A DNA stretch of 64,000 bases from Takakia lepidozioides (taxonomy: Eukaryota > Streptophyta > Takakiopsida > Takakiales > Takakiaceae): NCBI GenBank assembly GCA_030704615.1, contig CM060734.1, positions 55,878,042 to 55,942,041 on the forward strand, written 5' to 3'. Each line of letters begins with the position of its first letter. Position 1 is the first letter of the stretch. Shown here in pieces: positions 1 to 12,458 of this stretch. The translations under genes were made by a program, and so were the position numbers. A model generated the notes under the pieces. That model did no database searches. It had not been told where the DNA came from and saw nothing but the letters and a program-made list of their open reading frames with translations.

Positions 1-641
1 TACCAGTGCCGCCACTGGGAATCCTTGCCACCTTGATCCCTGCTCGTGTCGCAGCTTCCACATCGACGCCTGAAATGCCCCAGCACTCGCTTGAACATGA
101 CACATCCAGGAAGCGATCACAACGTTTTACTTCTTTACAACTTCACATCCATATGCAATGCATCTCACCTCTCCCCATTAGCGTCCGCCTCTGCACCCGC
201 TAAGTCCCAAACCAAAAAACAAACGACTCAATTCAAGCAGTGCCAACAGAGAAAAAACACGGTCATCCTTTAGAAGTAGGAGGGTGCACCTTCAAGGCCA
301 ACACCAAACTGCACAATCAGCTTGAGACATTTTGCACGCTCAATTAGCGCAGCATCAAGCCGCATCATTCTGACCACACAGATATCGTACTCCGAAATCT
401 TCTCCGGAACCTCCTCCCGGGGCCAGGCGTCCATCTGCCCTGCATTCACCACTCCTCAACTGAGCACCACAGACCCATGTCCCACCATAGAGCTTAACAC
501 AATCCTCAAGCAGGAAATCCATCAATCACTCACAACAAGATGTGGGAATGGCTCCAGGCATTCTCGCGTATATTCCACCGCCGCAGGAAACTCGAGACCA
601 CAGAAGAGCAGCCGCACTTGCTTGGGCGCTGCCTCCGCCAT
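1..641 (-). CDS. D-isomer-specific 2-hydroxyacid dehydrogenase family protein, 5' part
   Basis: Three exons can be read on the minus strand: 641-534 (starts MAEAAPKQVRLLFCG), 434-290 (MDAWPREEVPEKI to QFGVGLEG) and 69 to beyond base 1 (VDVEAATRAGIKVARIP). Both introns have GT/AG ends and keep frame (phase 0, then phase 1). The string FGVGLEGVD followed by a GIKVARIP stretch is typical of the plant NAD-dependent 2-hydroxyacid dehydrogenase group represented by Arabidopsis At1g72190 (recalled). Only the N-terminal substrate-binding part is present. The NAD-binding and catalytic residues lie outside the window, so the substrate cannot be named. The start was chosen because the family N-terminus begins just before VRLLFCG. 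Upstream codons in the same frame run through a CT/GA microsatellite and look like 5' UTR. Confidence 0.85.
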
Positions 642-668
642 CTCTCTCCCTCTCTCTCTCTCTCCCTC
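641..668. repeat. CT/GA microsatellite in 5' leader
   Basis: A run of TC dinucleotides with short CCC interruptions sits directly upstream of the dehydrogenase start codon, so it would be a GA-rich 5' UTR on the minus-strand transcript. CT/GA tracts of this kind are common in plant leaders. Any role here is inference. Confidence 0.7.
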
Positions 669-2625
669 TACTGCCCTCCCCACATTCCTGCTCCCAAATT
701 TGTTCTGCTGGTCCTTCCCGACTACGCAATGCTTTCTCTCCGGCTTGTCGCGGGACCAGCTTTTCACGAAGGACCTATGTTGCTGCATGCATGGAATCCA
801 TCGGTTTCGGGCAGGCCCTAAAATTTTGTACAGCATCCTAAGATTTTGCAGGTGTTCACTGTATTTTCGATCCAGCTCAAGGTAAATCAAGAGAAGAAGT
901 TAGCAGGGAACCATTGAGTTGATCCCTCTCTACTCGCTATCGATCTATCGGTGTGACTGAGAATTGTGGCTCTGCAATGCTCCAGAAAGCCCACGGCAAA
1001 ACTGTCACACATATCTGCGATGACCTGCTCTCTAAATGAAGGAGTGGAGCTGGCACCTCTTATTAGAAGTTGCATTGCGGTTTCCTCAGTCTAGTGCGAA
1101 CACTGTCATATCAGAGAACCATGGTGGGTATTCTCAAACACCCATAGTATATCCCACAGGGCTGCTTTTCCATGTTTCCATTATCTCTGTCTCTCTCTCC
1201 TCTCACACTCAAGCATTTCTACACCTTTCCTGGGTTCCGAGTGGACCATTCCCGTCCAAACCCAGTAGCAGGATTTGAGCCCAGAGTCATCTGATTGTCA
1301 GAGAGTGCACTATCCAACTGAGCTAGTAGCTGGTAGCTTTCTATTGGTGGGTTTTGAGTATATAAAACAAAAGTGAATAATAGTTCTGAGACATTGTTTG
1401 TTGGCAAGGTGAAATAACAGGGAGCAGTTTGTTAGCTGGGGATTGCCGGTAGTAACGGACCTACCTTCGGAGGCTTGCTTGGCTGTCGCTCTGCCTTCTA
1501 CAGTTTGCAATCCTCACCCTCGCCCATTGTTGTGGGGGGATTGGCTGAGGGATTTGATACCAACCCATTGCCTTTGTTGAGCACAAGGTCTGCCACTGAT
1601 TCGAGACTGATTTGTTCGGGAGATTTTTGGTCAGTATACCTGCCCTAGACCTAGAAACTGAATTTTGCTTGGATTGGTCTGAAGAGAGGGGGAAGGGGAG
1701 TGAGAAAGAGGTGTTCATCATTTGGAGGATACTGGTGTCGGGTTACTATGTTGGATGATGAGCCGGAGAATGCAGCGGGCTGTTGGTGCCAGTGATATCA
1801 AGAATCTTGTTTGAGATCAACTTATTGGTTGTTGGTGGCACGCTCAATTTGTTTGGTGGTCCTTACTGATTGTTTGAGACATTGATACATATGTACATTC
1901 CTTGACCTTGACTGTGTGAAGGCCGTGACAAATCCTGCTGGATACTTTATGCATTAGTGGGGAATTTTGCAGCGAAAGCCTTTGTGGTTAGATAAAGGCT
2001 GGTGATAGGATTTTGGATCGCAGAGTTTATGACAATTTGTATCAACTGTTCAGCTCAACCCGTTATCGATTTTTGTGAATGCCGGTCTTACTCCTTCTAG
2101 CCTGTGCATTAAAATCTTGTCATGTTCTCCCGAGTTTTAGGTGTGGAAAATATGCGTCCTTGAAAATTAGGTCACAGAAGACACCTGCAGAACTCCTTCA
2201 TTATATTGTAGTAAAATCAGACCTAAAGGTAGCACTTGGCTGAGTCAATTTTCAGCTCCCACTTTTTCTTGGGTTTCTGATGCAATGTATGGACTCTATA
2301 TTCAGCTTTATTTTTAGTATGATTGTAGGGGCTTCTGGCCCTGGCTGAGTCACTCTGGGCTGGTCCATGATCGCAGTATGGTTGTGGACCTAAAGTTTCA
2401 AGCCTCGCACTTATTGTCCTTTCAATCAATGAGATGGGAAGCATGCTGGTGTGCATGAAACATTTTTGCAAAAGATAGCTCCTTCTGGGGGTGTTTGTGA
2501 TGGTCTATTCTAGAAAGAGAGGGAGGTAGTAGGAGGAATTGAGAACTGCAGTAAACTGCTGATTTAGGGTTCAAAGCTAGAGGGCCACGGTCTACTGCAG
2601 ACAGCTGTTAATTGCCCCATGAATT
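669..2625. other. Gene-free stretch between divergent genes
   Basis: No exon could be recognised. The stretch holds the presumed promoters of the minus-strand dehydrogenase and the plus-strand zinc-finger gene, plus one tRNA-like segment near 1.3 kb. Open frames here are short and lack family resemblance. Confidence 0.5.
1262..1330 (-). repeat. tRNA-derived SINE head or tRNA relic
   Basis: Read on the minus strand this holds an exact Pol III A-box (TAGCTCAGTTGG) followed about 35 nt later by a near-consensus B-box (GGCTCAAATCC). The D-arm is recognisable, but the anticodon and T arms do not pair as in a functional tRNA. The most likely reading is a tRNA-derived SINE head or decayed tRNA copy. 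A related B-box half occurs near 49.9 kb. Confidence 0.45.
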
Positions 2626-5600
2626 ATGTCTACTGCAGGAATGGCAACAGTGCCAGGAGCACGAGAGGGGGACTGGAAGTGTGGAGGCTGTGACAACAGG
2701 AATTATGCCTTTCGGTCCATGTGCAATCGCTGCAAGCAGCCGCGCTTGCTAGTTGATCCTACCACCCCAGCTGACTCCAAGTGGCTGCCTCGCATTGGGG
2801 ACTGGATTTGCGCGGGTTTTCCCCTCTCTCTATTCCTCTTCTTTTCTTTCCCTCTGATCCTGCTCTTCCTTTGTGTCCACAAGGTCTCTGAACTCACGTT
2901 TTCCCAAGAAATCTGGCCGGATTTAAAGAACACATCGATTCTATTCGATTGGGAAACAGATATGATCTGGGGATTTTGGAGCGGCTGCCATGTGCTTGGA
3001 CAGACAATCAGAGTGGCTTGAAAGAGTGGACACCAACTGGGGGTAACTGCCATTGAACAAATAGCACAACTTTGTCAAATGTAGAGTGCCACAAAGTTGC
3101 AAGCAGCATGAGTCTTTAGGTTGTTGCATATGCTTCAGCTGCTGCTATTCCATGCCGCCTCAGTAGTGTGTGGAATGTGTGGGTGTGTCGGTGTGGGTGG
3201 GTTGCGTCTCGTGGGGCCAAATTTCGTGGGGGGTGGGCTTGGAGGGGATGTGGGGTTCTCTTTTTATTTGTGCCGGGGATATGATCCAATAGGATGCAGC
3301 AACAACAACTATGCATCAAGGGAGAAGTGCAATAAGTGTGGGCAAGCCAAGGAGGTGGCCGCCGTGGCAGCACAGGCACTGTCAGTTCCAGCACTCACTA
3401 TGGCTGCGGTCCCCACAGCTGTGAGTCCGTTAAACCTAAGTCTGAACATGGGCATGGCAGTGCCCATGAGTATGCCTATTCCTATGAGTATGAGCTGGCC
3501 TTGGAGCACCCCTGGAAGTGGTGGCATTACTGGTGGTGTCCCAAGCGGTGGCGGTTGGCGTATTGGTGATTGGATCTGCACCTGTGGCTTCCACAACTAC
3601 TCCTCGCGCTTGACGGTAGTGACCAGCATTACCATTCCTTCTGTGAATTTTTGGTCCGTAAGCTGTGAGAAGCTCTTAAAGTGCTGATGCATTGGACCTG
3701 TGTGGCCCCGGAATTTAACATGCAAGAATACAATCAGTTGTTGCATGATACTTTGAAAACATGAAAACTTTGTAACAGTAGAGGTATGAATAGGGAGAAA
3801 GAGAACAAAAATTGTGGCTGAAAATTAAGGAAAATTAAGGAATTTGTCTTGTTTCCTGATCAAGGCTTGATGGATCCTTGGGGTGGAACATACAGTGCAA
3901 ACAGTGCCATACACCTTCAGCAGCAGTGGCTGCCGCAGCAGCTGCCGCTTCTGCCACACCTCTCTCGTCGGTGCCTTCTCTCTCGTTTTCAGGTTCTCTT
4001 CTTAATGTGTAGATGTCATTTTGTTTTTGCAGAGTTCCTTGCTGATGTATTGAGTTCCCTAGATTACATAGTATCCTAATATGCAAAAGGTTCTGTCCTC
4101 TCTGTTCTATTTCTGTGCTGCCTCTTAAATCCTTGCTTTCCTTCGTTCTTAACCTTTTCTGTACACAGTTGTTTAGGTTCACAAGGCTGATGCAGAAAGT
4201 TCTGAGAAGATACCCTAAGTTTCTGTATATTCTTTTCTGCTCTGTTTGGCCTTTCTGATTTTTCCGTGCCATCTCATGTATGGTAGCTAAAGGTGGGCAA
4301 TTGGATGGATCATAGCACCTGGAACCAAGCGCCTAGCATCAATTGAAGCAGCCAGTGACTGGGCCAGCAAGCGCCAAAATATGGGCTCTGACAACCTGCG
4401 ACAGCAGAACCTGGTATGTCATCCCCTTTCTGGGTTCCCACATCACTGACTTTTTCCTATGGTGTTTTAGGCTAGCTAGACTTTTCATTGTGAGGTTCAT
4501 TATGTGGGACATGAAGCTGAGATAATGGTGAATTGGCAGCAGCAAGCACAACTCGCATATGGAGGTTGGGAGAATAGTGTCAACTATTTGGCTGGGCAAG
4601 CCACATCGGCAGGGCTGAATTTGCAAGCAACTTCTGCAGGGCTAAATTTAGGCATCGCTACACCAGGGTTGCAAGCGCCCGCTCTCCTAGGCAAGGGGTA
4701 TGGGCGTGATTGGCTTGTTCTTTCTTCTTCCTCCCCTCCCCCTCTTTGTGCCTCCTGCCATCAATTTGCTTGATTCTCACGCGCTGTGTTATCTTTGTGG
4801 TGTAATTCTTCTGAATGCACTTCAGTGTATTGCTCTGGAAGGATGGATCATGGCATGAGGCATCTTATAGAGGGGCTTTTGGCAGATGGTGGTTGATCAA
4901 CCATCTCTTTCCTTGCGAATAATATGGACTTGATAGTTTCAACATGGAATAGATTGCGGCACTCGAGAATCTTGATTGATCATGATACCATTTTCCACCG
5001 AAATTGGCTAAGGGTTTATTTGCAGGACTCGTTTTATGAGGCTTGGTCTAACACCAGCAAGTACGATACGGTTTTAGAATCAGAGTGTAGGATTTTGAGC
5101 AAACCAAAGGCAGCGTGAGCATGGGTGTGGCAATGATACTCGAGTGGTGCATACTCAGGTGAAACATGATCAGCTGAACATATTTAGTTCATGGTCTGGT
5201 TATCCCTGATGTTTGATCAACTCTGTGGAATGCATTGTTTGCATGAAAACTACAGCGCAAAGCAGTGGCGGGTCGGGGATTGGATGTGCACGAGTTGTAG
5301 TAATCACAACTTTGCTTCTCGAGACACCTGCAATCGGTATGATCTTCCTAGTGTTCCTGTCAGATAAATGGTTTGCCATTAGAGTAGTTAATTTTAACAA
5401 AGAGGGCATGTCTGTAACATCTATCCATGGTAATAGGCCTCACATGACGGCAGTTGGAGATGAACACTGTTTTCAACAGGAGTCATATAGTCAATTCTCC
5501 AGAGTCATGAACAATAATTCATTGGACATGCAAGTATAGTCATAGTGCTAGAAATGTGTAATGCTGTTGGAAGTTGTCGGAATCGCACCACTGGAGGGTC

Positions 5601-5993
5601 ACAGGCCTTCTCTGCTCACCTTAACGCAAGAAGGAACTGGAAGTTTTCCGATAATCGTATCGTATTTGGCAAATGGATTAATGTGGCTCTGCTGGTCTTC
5701 TTGGGACCTACATATTTAGTGAAAGATGTACATGAGACTGCTCCACAAGGTCTGGCAGGTGGGTCGTTGAGTAGATATCTGGAGGGTGAATAGGGATTTG
5801 TTCTATCAGGAACCAGCATATGTTCCAATCAAGAACGCAATTCTGCACTGGACAGGGGAAGCTATTTTGACATTCCCTTGGTCATGGAGCCTGTGTTATA
5901 TTATAATTGGCTTGCCAATGTTATGTGAGGTGGCTTGTTGGCAGGTGCGGAAATGGCAAGATTGAGGGTGTTCAAACCATGCGCGTTTCTTGA
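2626..5993 (+). CDS. RanBP2-type zinc-finger protein with four fingers
   Basis: Seven exons: 2626-2815, 3293-3615, 3896-3992, 4316-4413, 4540-4697, 5256-5336 and 5945-5993. They join in frame to a 331-residue protein ending in TGA. Each exon pair completes a motif. The four fingers are DWKCGGC...CNRC (about residues 16-40), DWICAGC...CNKC (58-82), DWICTCGFHNYSSRLTCKQC (155-176) and DWMCTSC...CNRC (292-318). The third finger has only one residue between its first two cysteines. I recall the same C-x-C finger in flowering-plant members, so it is probably a family trait. Linkers are rich in Ala, Gln and Met, and KRLAS and PALLGKG blocks are conserved as I recall them. RanBP2-type fingers usually bind single-stranded RNA or ubiquitin; an RNA-binding nuclear role is inference. 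The third and fourth introns and the fifth exon's acceptor have alternatives a few bases away. Intron 1 uses a weak donor (GTTTTC). Confidence 0.9.
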
Positions 5994-8140
5994 TTCTTCA
6001 TCAAGTGGAAGCGTCCCATGGGGCTCTTTCTAACTTTCTTGAGCAACCTTCACTGGTCATTGCCAGATCTTCTCCACCAAGGCTGTGACTTCCAATCAGA
6101 TTGCCAGGTCAGTTCCTAGTGGAGGAGAGGCCGCCTTAACTATCCGTCAGGGAGACCCATAAAAGTGCAGGAACTTCTCTCAACCGCCCAACCTGACTTC
6201 ACAGATGTCTCCATACTTTTGATATGGCTCAGGCAGATGCCTGCACCAGGGCGTGGTGGGAGAAAGTTCTGGCATTTTTGGAGGCAAGAAGCACAGGTCT
6301 CAACTTGGGGAATTCCTAGTTACTACAAATTGGTGGTGCCCCTTCTGGAAAGGAAACAAGTTTACGGACATTTTGCACATTTTTTTAATAAACTTTGCCA
6401 CTGTGTATAGTGTGGAAAAGGTGTTCTAATTCCAACCAAAAGACTCCATTCCAGAGTGGTGTTAAATGATGACTTTGGCATCTCGCAAGCGGCTCCTGTA
6501 TGGGACTGATGAGCAGACACATGTTTGAAAGAAACTGAAGTGAACTTCGCAACCACGAATTTCAAAAATCTCTTGTTGCACTTATTTTGCAAATCAATGC
6601 CCTTAGACAATAGAGCTGCCCTTGGATATCTAAAAGGTGGTTCAAAGGATAGTGCACACAGACTTCTGAGCTGCATAACAGTGCATTAAAATTTTAGTTA
6701 GATTCCACGTATGAAACATTGAAGAATGTGATGATGTGTAAAGCAGTTGATCTCTTATCCGTCAACCGGAATCTTCATATCGGAAAACCAGTTTGCTTTG
6801 ATCTCTACAGCAGTGCACCAACCGAGTATCTGACCATGTGTGTGAGACCGGCACTCCTTACAGTGTACGAATGATTTGAAAGCTGTGCTTTGCGACCAAG
6901 CTTTTCTGAAGATGTCCTGCAGCCGAAGTTTTCCAACATTGTCAAAGTATTGTCTTTCAAACCCTCGACTCTCATAAAGCAAATCCATACCCCAAAGTGA
7001 TCTTTAGGTCCCACGAACAGACAGCGTCGGTGGAATCACGTAACCTTCCTCACTCCTTCTCGAACTTCGTTGACAGGTTTAGTCTGTGATTGTGTATGAG
7101 ACAAACTATCTAGTCTACGTGTAGTGACTAATAAAAGCTAAAATATATCTACTTTAGGCTTGTGCGCACCGAAACCAGTCCTGAGAGGGACCCGCTGGCA
7201 GATGTCGAGCCAGTTTGGTGTTTTGACAATCTGGATCTTCGTATTCGATATGATGTCCTGCAGATACTTCAAAATATGAACTGCAGTTCCTACAGTTTTC
7301 ACCACATGGCTCTGAGGTTGTTTGCAGATCCCTCTCTGATTACTTCACCAGGAACGAGTCGCAGGCCAAAATCCGACTTACAGAACATGTTTCCGACCTT
7401 GGAAACCTACAGATTCAACTGTAGCAAATGGTAGCATAATCCGAGAAAAAACATCACTTGAGCCAGGCTCATTTGTTTGATTTAAACTTCCTGCTGCAAG
7501 TTTATTCTTTTGAAGAGACACTGTAGGACGAGCACTAAGCCCTTATCGTAACTCAGAAGGCAGCGCTGAAGGCTGCATGAAACCCACATGAGGTGGGCTG
7601 TCTGCAACGTCTTCAGATCCCTGTCATTCATGACAAATATGATAATTCTTTCATTCATATTCGCCGAGCTCCCAACATGTTTGGCAGCTAGAGACTGTTT
7701 ATGTAGGAATGGGCTGTATCAACGGTTGCAGGGACGTCACAAAAGTGTATTGGCCTAGATGTTTAACAGCCCAGGATCTCACAAGCTTGACTTACCAAAC
7801 AAGACTACCTGCCAGTTTGTTGGGAAAGCTTCAAACTAGTCTGTCGGTGACTATTCGCCAAGTCTGATTCCAAGCATTGCAACGACCGAGAAACAACATG
7901 CCAACTTGTGAGAGAGCAGGTTGTCAGAGTAAACTGCATGAATGCTTGGTTCTCCATTTTCTTCTTCATGATCAAATCATTGAAGAGGAACTCCAAACAT
8001 GGTCATTTGATCCTCACATGATGAGTCTCTTTGGAATCCAAAGATCCCAGTGACTTGAGGACCCTGGGGTGAAGCTTACTAATCTTGACACTTGAGGCGC
8101 GCCGCCGGCTTCTTGCCTGCTGTCCGTTACGGAACGGATA
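5994..8140. other. No recognised gene
   Basis: The first few hundred bases should be the 3' UTR of the zinc-finger gene. An open frame at about 7159-7437 (+) follows a good acceptor (ATCTACTTTAG) but matches no family I know. Nothing else was supported. Confidence 0.4.
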
Positions 8141-8445
8141 GTCTGTGCGGACTGTCGTTCAACGAATCAAGCCTAGTACTTTACCTGAACTGATTTCAGA
8201 TTGTCCAAGTTCGCCGCGGATTTCACAGTTGAAAGTTCCCATTTCGCAGTACGCATACTCTGCAGAGTTTCGACGATACCAGAGGTGGGCACTTTCGAAT
8301 GGCCAGTTCCCCTTTGATGATGATCAGCACGAGTTGTTGTATTCTAGCCCCTCGCACTCTTATCAAGGCTCGGAGTTCAGTAGTCTATTGGGACCCAGAG
8401 GGCTTTTTCTTCTTTCTGAGAATCAGGATAAATGGTCCCTAAGGT
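8141..8445 (+). CDS. Candidate internal exon of an unrecognised gene
   Basis: An open frame on the plus strand runs through residues such as QYAYSAEFRRYQRWAL and FPFDDDQHELLYSS and stops at a strong splice donor (AAG followed by GTAAGCG at 8446). Likely acceptors lie at the TTTCAG or TTCACAG ends between 8200 and 8232. A second short frame starting ATG ATG at 8595 encodes GNIWSDDERYGEG and CRLLAQIKSAAR before a stop near 8719, and it could belong to the same gene. I do not recognise the protein and could not join the pieces, so this is a weak call. Confidence 0.3.
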
Positions 8446-8585
8446 AAGCGTCTTCGGATGTTACTACCGAAGCTTTTGCTCCGTCCGAATCTTGTGGGGA
8501 CATTCCGATTGTTCGGGAAAAACTTTATTTTCCCTTTCCAAACTCGACAAAAATGCATTAACTCGTGTCTCGGTTGGTACGCCCC

Positions 8586-9534
8586 TCAATCAACATGATG
8601 TGGGGCAGAGGAAATATATGGAGTGATGATGAGCGATATGGTGAAGGTCGAGGGGAGCAGGCATATGACGGAACTGTGTGTCGTCTTCTGGCGCAAATCA
8701 AGAGCGCAGCGCGGGTGTAGTAAAGAAGGACAGGAAAGGATTGCTATGAGTGCCCCTGGAAAGCAGAACTTGAAAGTTGCGGCTGCGGCCGTCAGCATGC
8801 AGCTTTCTAGCAAAGATGACAAGGAGCACGTGAGCCTGCCACTGCCTACCTGCAGACTAGGCCATAAAGCAGTCACATACCCAACAGAGTCGAGAGGAGC
8901 TCTGGAGGAGCTGTGGTGGAGCCAGGATAGGAAAACATGAGGTGCTGCTCGGCTTTTGTGTCCCCGGATAATAATTCCTATAGGCCAGATTGGCGGCGTC
9001 TCAGTGCCCACTCCTCCTAATGTCAGGGCCCAAGAGAGGATGGGCGAGTTCACCGGAATCTCCCTCGTGAGTCGTCCCGACTCCCGACTATGTCGTCTCC
9101 CCGAACTTCGAAGTCGAGTGTGCCGTTCTGAAGCAGACATTACTGCAGAGCCAAAATCAGTTATCAGGACATCAATTGAGCTTCTGCACTGGGAATATCC
9201 ATTTAGAGCTCTACTCCTCCCTCCCCGGCTCATAATAAAAGTCTGTTGGCCAACATCTCATAAGGTTTTTTGTTTCTTCCCAGAACTATTCCCTCCACTT
9301 CTGAATCTGCAGGGTGGCCATGTGAACCTTAGCGTCCACCGTACCTCCTCTTTTGCAGACCCCCTGTACATAGCTACAGGTCTACAAGACGGCATCCCAA
9401 CCGATCCACATCAGATCGACAGGATTCAACTCATCATGGATCCCAAAATTCAACACTGCAAACTTCCCACCTATATCCCAAGGTATTCAGAGCCCAACAA
9501 CTCGAAAGACTATGAACAGGTCTACATACTGTAG
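8586..9534. other. Block open on both strands, function unknown
   Basis: Both strands stay open: the minus strand for 215 codons (9233-8586) and the plus strand for 8623-8940 and 8956-9534. The block is richer in G+C than its surroundings, which by itself lengthens open frames. No motif was recognised in any frame. At most one of these frames can be real, and I could not choose. Confidence 0.25.
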
Positions 9535-9695
9535 TTTCTTCTGTTCTGGCCAGCACTGACGGTAGTACCTAGACCTGCAGAGAAGTATCTGCAGAGCTTG
9601 TTGTCTCGCAGGTCGGGGTGGCAGAGACGGCGACTAAGAATACTCCGACAGCATGTGCCGCCTGAGCTGTTGCTTACTCATCGTCCAAATTTACC

Positions 9696-9719
9696 CCCCG
9701 TCTCTTTAGACGGGGTTTT
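9696..9719 (+). other. Terminator-like hairpin
   Basis: An 8-bp perfect stem (CCCCGTCT / AGACGGGG) with a 4-nt CTTT loop is followed directly by TTTT. This looks like a bacterial intrinsic terminator or the 3' end of a Pol III transcript. In nuclear plant DNA its role is unclear. Confidence 0.5.
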
Positions 9720-10260
9720 CGATTATTTTAGGGTTCCATTTCCAGCATAGGCAGAGGAGATCGCGAGGTCAAATCCTGGATAGAGCGACTGACACTGCTG
9801 GAAAACAAATCATAAGTGAAACGGCAACATGCGCGTGCGTGGGCTATAAACGCCGTGACAGACTCGTGCTGATCTTTATGACCTAATAGTTGTGTCGGTG
9901 TGTGAGTGCAGTCGTGCTCCCACACATTCCTGCTACGTTCATGCACATGTTTCAATCCACAGTGGCAGATTAGAGTCGGTGCTCCGCTCGCATGCTGCGG
10001 ATCTTCTACTGCTGCTCTCAAAATCGTGATATTATGATGCCTGCGCTTTTGCGAAATAGTGCTTCGGTGTTTGGTGGTTCGGATGAGAAATAGGTTTCAA
10101 GAAGTCGACCATCTGCATCATTCTGCCGGCTCTGAGACAACTGCAAACACCAAACAGGGAGGTTTCCGCTGCTTTTTCATCTCCAAGATATTTCTGGACA
10201 GATTCACTGTTTGGACCGCTTGTACTGTTTGTGCTTTTTTCCAAAGGAAGCGCATGTGTA

Positions 10261-10645
10261 GGCTTATCTGCATTCATGACATTGGCCTTCTTGCTTAAGC
10301 GGCCTAAAGGTTGCAGATATACTTACACTCACATTTGGTTAAGGAGATCTGGCTGTTGTTTGAACAATCTGAGACTATGTCGACCAACAGCGGCTTATCT
10401 GCATTCATGACATTGGCCTTCTTGCTTAAGCGGCCCAAGGTTGCCGATATACTTACACTCATATTTGGTTAAGGAGATCTGGCTGTTGTTTGGACAATGA
10501 GACTATGTCGACCAACAGCGGCTTATCTGCATTCATGACATTGGCCTTCTTGCTTAAGCGGCCTAAGGTTGCCGATGTACTTACACTCACATTTGTTTAA
10601 GGAGATCTGGCTGTTGTTTGAACAACCTGAGACAATCTGTCGACC
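10261..10645. repeat. Tandem repeat, three units of about 128-131 bp
   Basis: The unit begins GGCTTATCTGCATTCATGAC and recurs at 10261, 10392 and 10520. Units differ by a few substitutions and small indels, and the third loses similarity after about 125 bp. Further weak echoes occur to about 10.9 kb. No open frame runs through all units. Confidence 0.9.
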
Positions 10646-12458
10646 TATAGGCTATGCTGTTGGTAGCGGGGACTCCAAGCACTATGTGTATGATCGTGTG
10701 CATGGCCTTGGCCTGTATGGCTTGATTTGCTCTACTCTAGAACGTTGCAGGTACACGAATGTACTTTGGTTAAGGACTCCTGTTACAATGCATCTGTGCT
10801 CGAGACACTGTCTCGCTTATTTCCAACGGAACAGTATAGATCTATTATGGTATGTATTATTATCTGCATGTCCTTGGCCTTAAATACTGACTCGCTCTAT
10901 TAAAAGGTTGCCAGTACATACACGTATGTATGTAGGGAACATTGGTCTAGGAATATGTTTCTTACTGTCATCTTAGAAAACTTTAGCTTTGGCTTATCTT
11001 TAGCATCTTGGCTTTCTTTCTAGATTGTTATGCAGGATTGTTATGCAGAATGCAGGACAATTCTTGTTCATCTTTCCTCGTGTGATCGCTTTGATAGGTC
11101 TCTTGTCCTGTTAGGTACATCTCCCTTTTGCTTTTCTAGTTATTGGTCCGGTTTATCCTCGGTCTGAGGAAGTTGCGGTGATTCCTTGACCTTGGATTCG
11201 GATTCTTGGCCTCCCAGCGATCTCGATGTACTGCCTTATGGCTTTCACAAGGTTATTTTTTCCCTTGTTAAATATGATATAGAGGGCTTCATCCCCTTAA
11301 AGGATACAAAGGAATTACTTGGACCTACACTGGGCGTCTGTGCTCTGCCAAGTACTGGTTTTGCTTTCGACGGGACACGTCTGTATGATCATCTGCATGC
11401 ACGACATGGTCTGCTATGCGAGGCAGCTGCTTGATCCGCCTGAGTTGAGCATTGATGTAATGGACGAGATTTGGTTATGGACATCTTGCTGAAGAAGCTC
11501 TGACTGTTCTTTTATTGTTCAATGTAAACTTGTAAAGCGTCGACAGTTTCCGATCGGGCACAGACCATGCATATAACGATTCAAACACACTGCTGCAAGA
11601 CCTTTTCATAAATCTTCACTGTAGCTGCACCTTCAATGAAATCTCCTACCGTGCAGGTGCCAGGCCTTGCTCTCCAAGCTTCGAGATATGGATACCTCAC
11701 CCTAATATTGACCTTGCAGGAAAGGCTTCCAATCGAAGCAAAGGTGGACATACAGTTCATGGCACGAGATCTGCATCTCTTCAGCCACGAAGTCTATATC
11801 TCAACATTTTCCATCAACCTGTGGTCATCTACGTACTGCCATGAGAACATCCAGCCATTACGGCTTCAGACGTCATTATAAAAATCCACTGGCGGCTCTA
11901 GCCCGGCGTCACATCCAGGTGACAGTTATCCACCGTGAAATTGCCGTTACAGAAAGTTGATATATACATATATATGCACATGTATCGCAACTCCGCAATC
12001 CAAATGCCTGAATGAGTTCTCGCAAAGCTACAGGTCTTGGAAGATTCCAGATATGAGGTCCTACCAAGGTCTTAATCCTTTTCAGCCAGATACCACCTTT
12101 CCCATTTCAAAGTCTAGTTCACAACTCGAAAACTTGATGAAGTCGTCGAGAGCTACTGCATGCGCCAAGCAATGTCTCATGGAAGTTCTAGATATATCCC
12201 AGTGCGAGCTTTTCATGTGGCTACACACATGACACCGTGAAGGTGGAAAATGAACCGAAAGGTTGACACTTGCAAGCATCGACATGCAGTGATCGAGCAC
12301 ATGTGAACTAAAATTCGGAATCTCAGATGCATGTTACAAAGGTTATGTACATTTAGTTTCACTGCAGGACCCGTGAAAGGGTTACACTGCAGAATTTTTG
12401 TCATGATCTCGCCTATCAGATGCCTACAGTGGTTCAGAAACTTAGCACATCAGCACCG
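10646..12458. other. No recognised gene
   Basis: Decayed echoes of the upstream tandem repeat occur in the first 250 bp. The right end should contain the 3' UTR of the minus-strand PHD gene. No exon was supported. Confidence 0.4.

Noticed and set aside
322-885. 187-codon plus-strand open frame
   Set aside because: It is antisense to two well-supported exons and an intron of the 2-hydroxyacid dehydrogenase gene.
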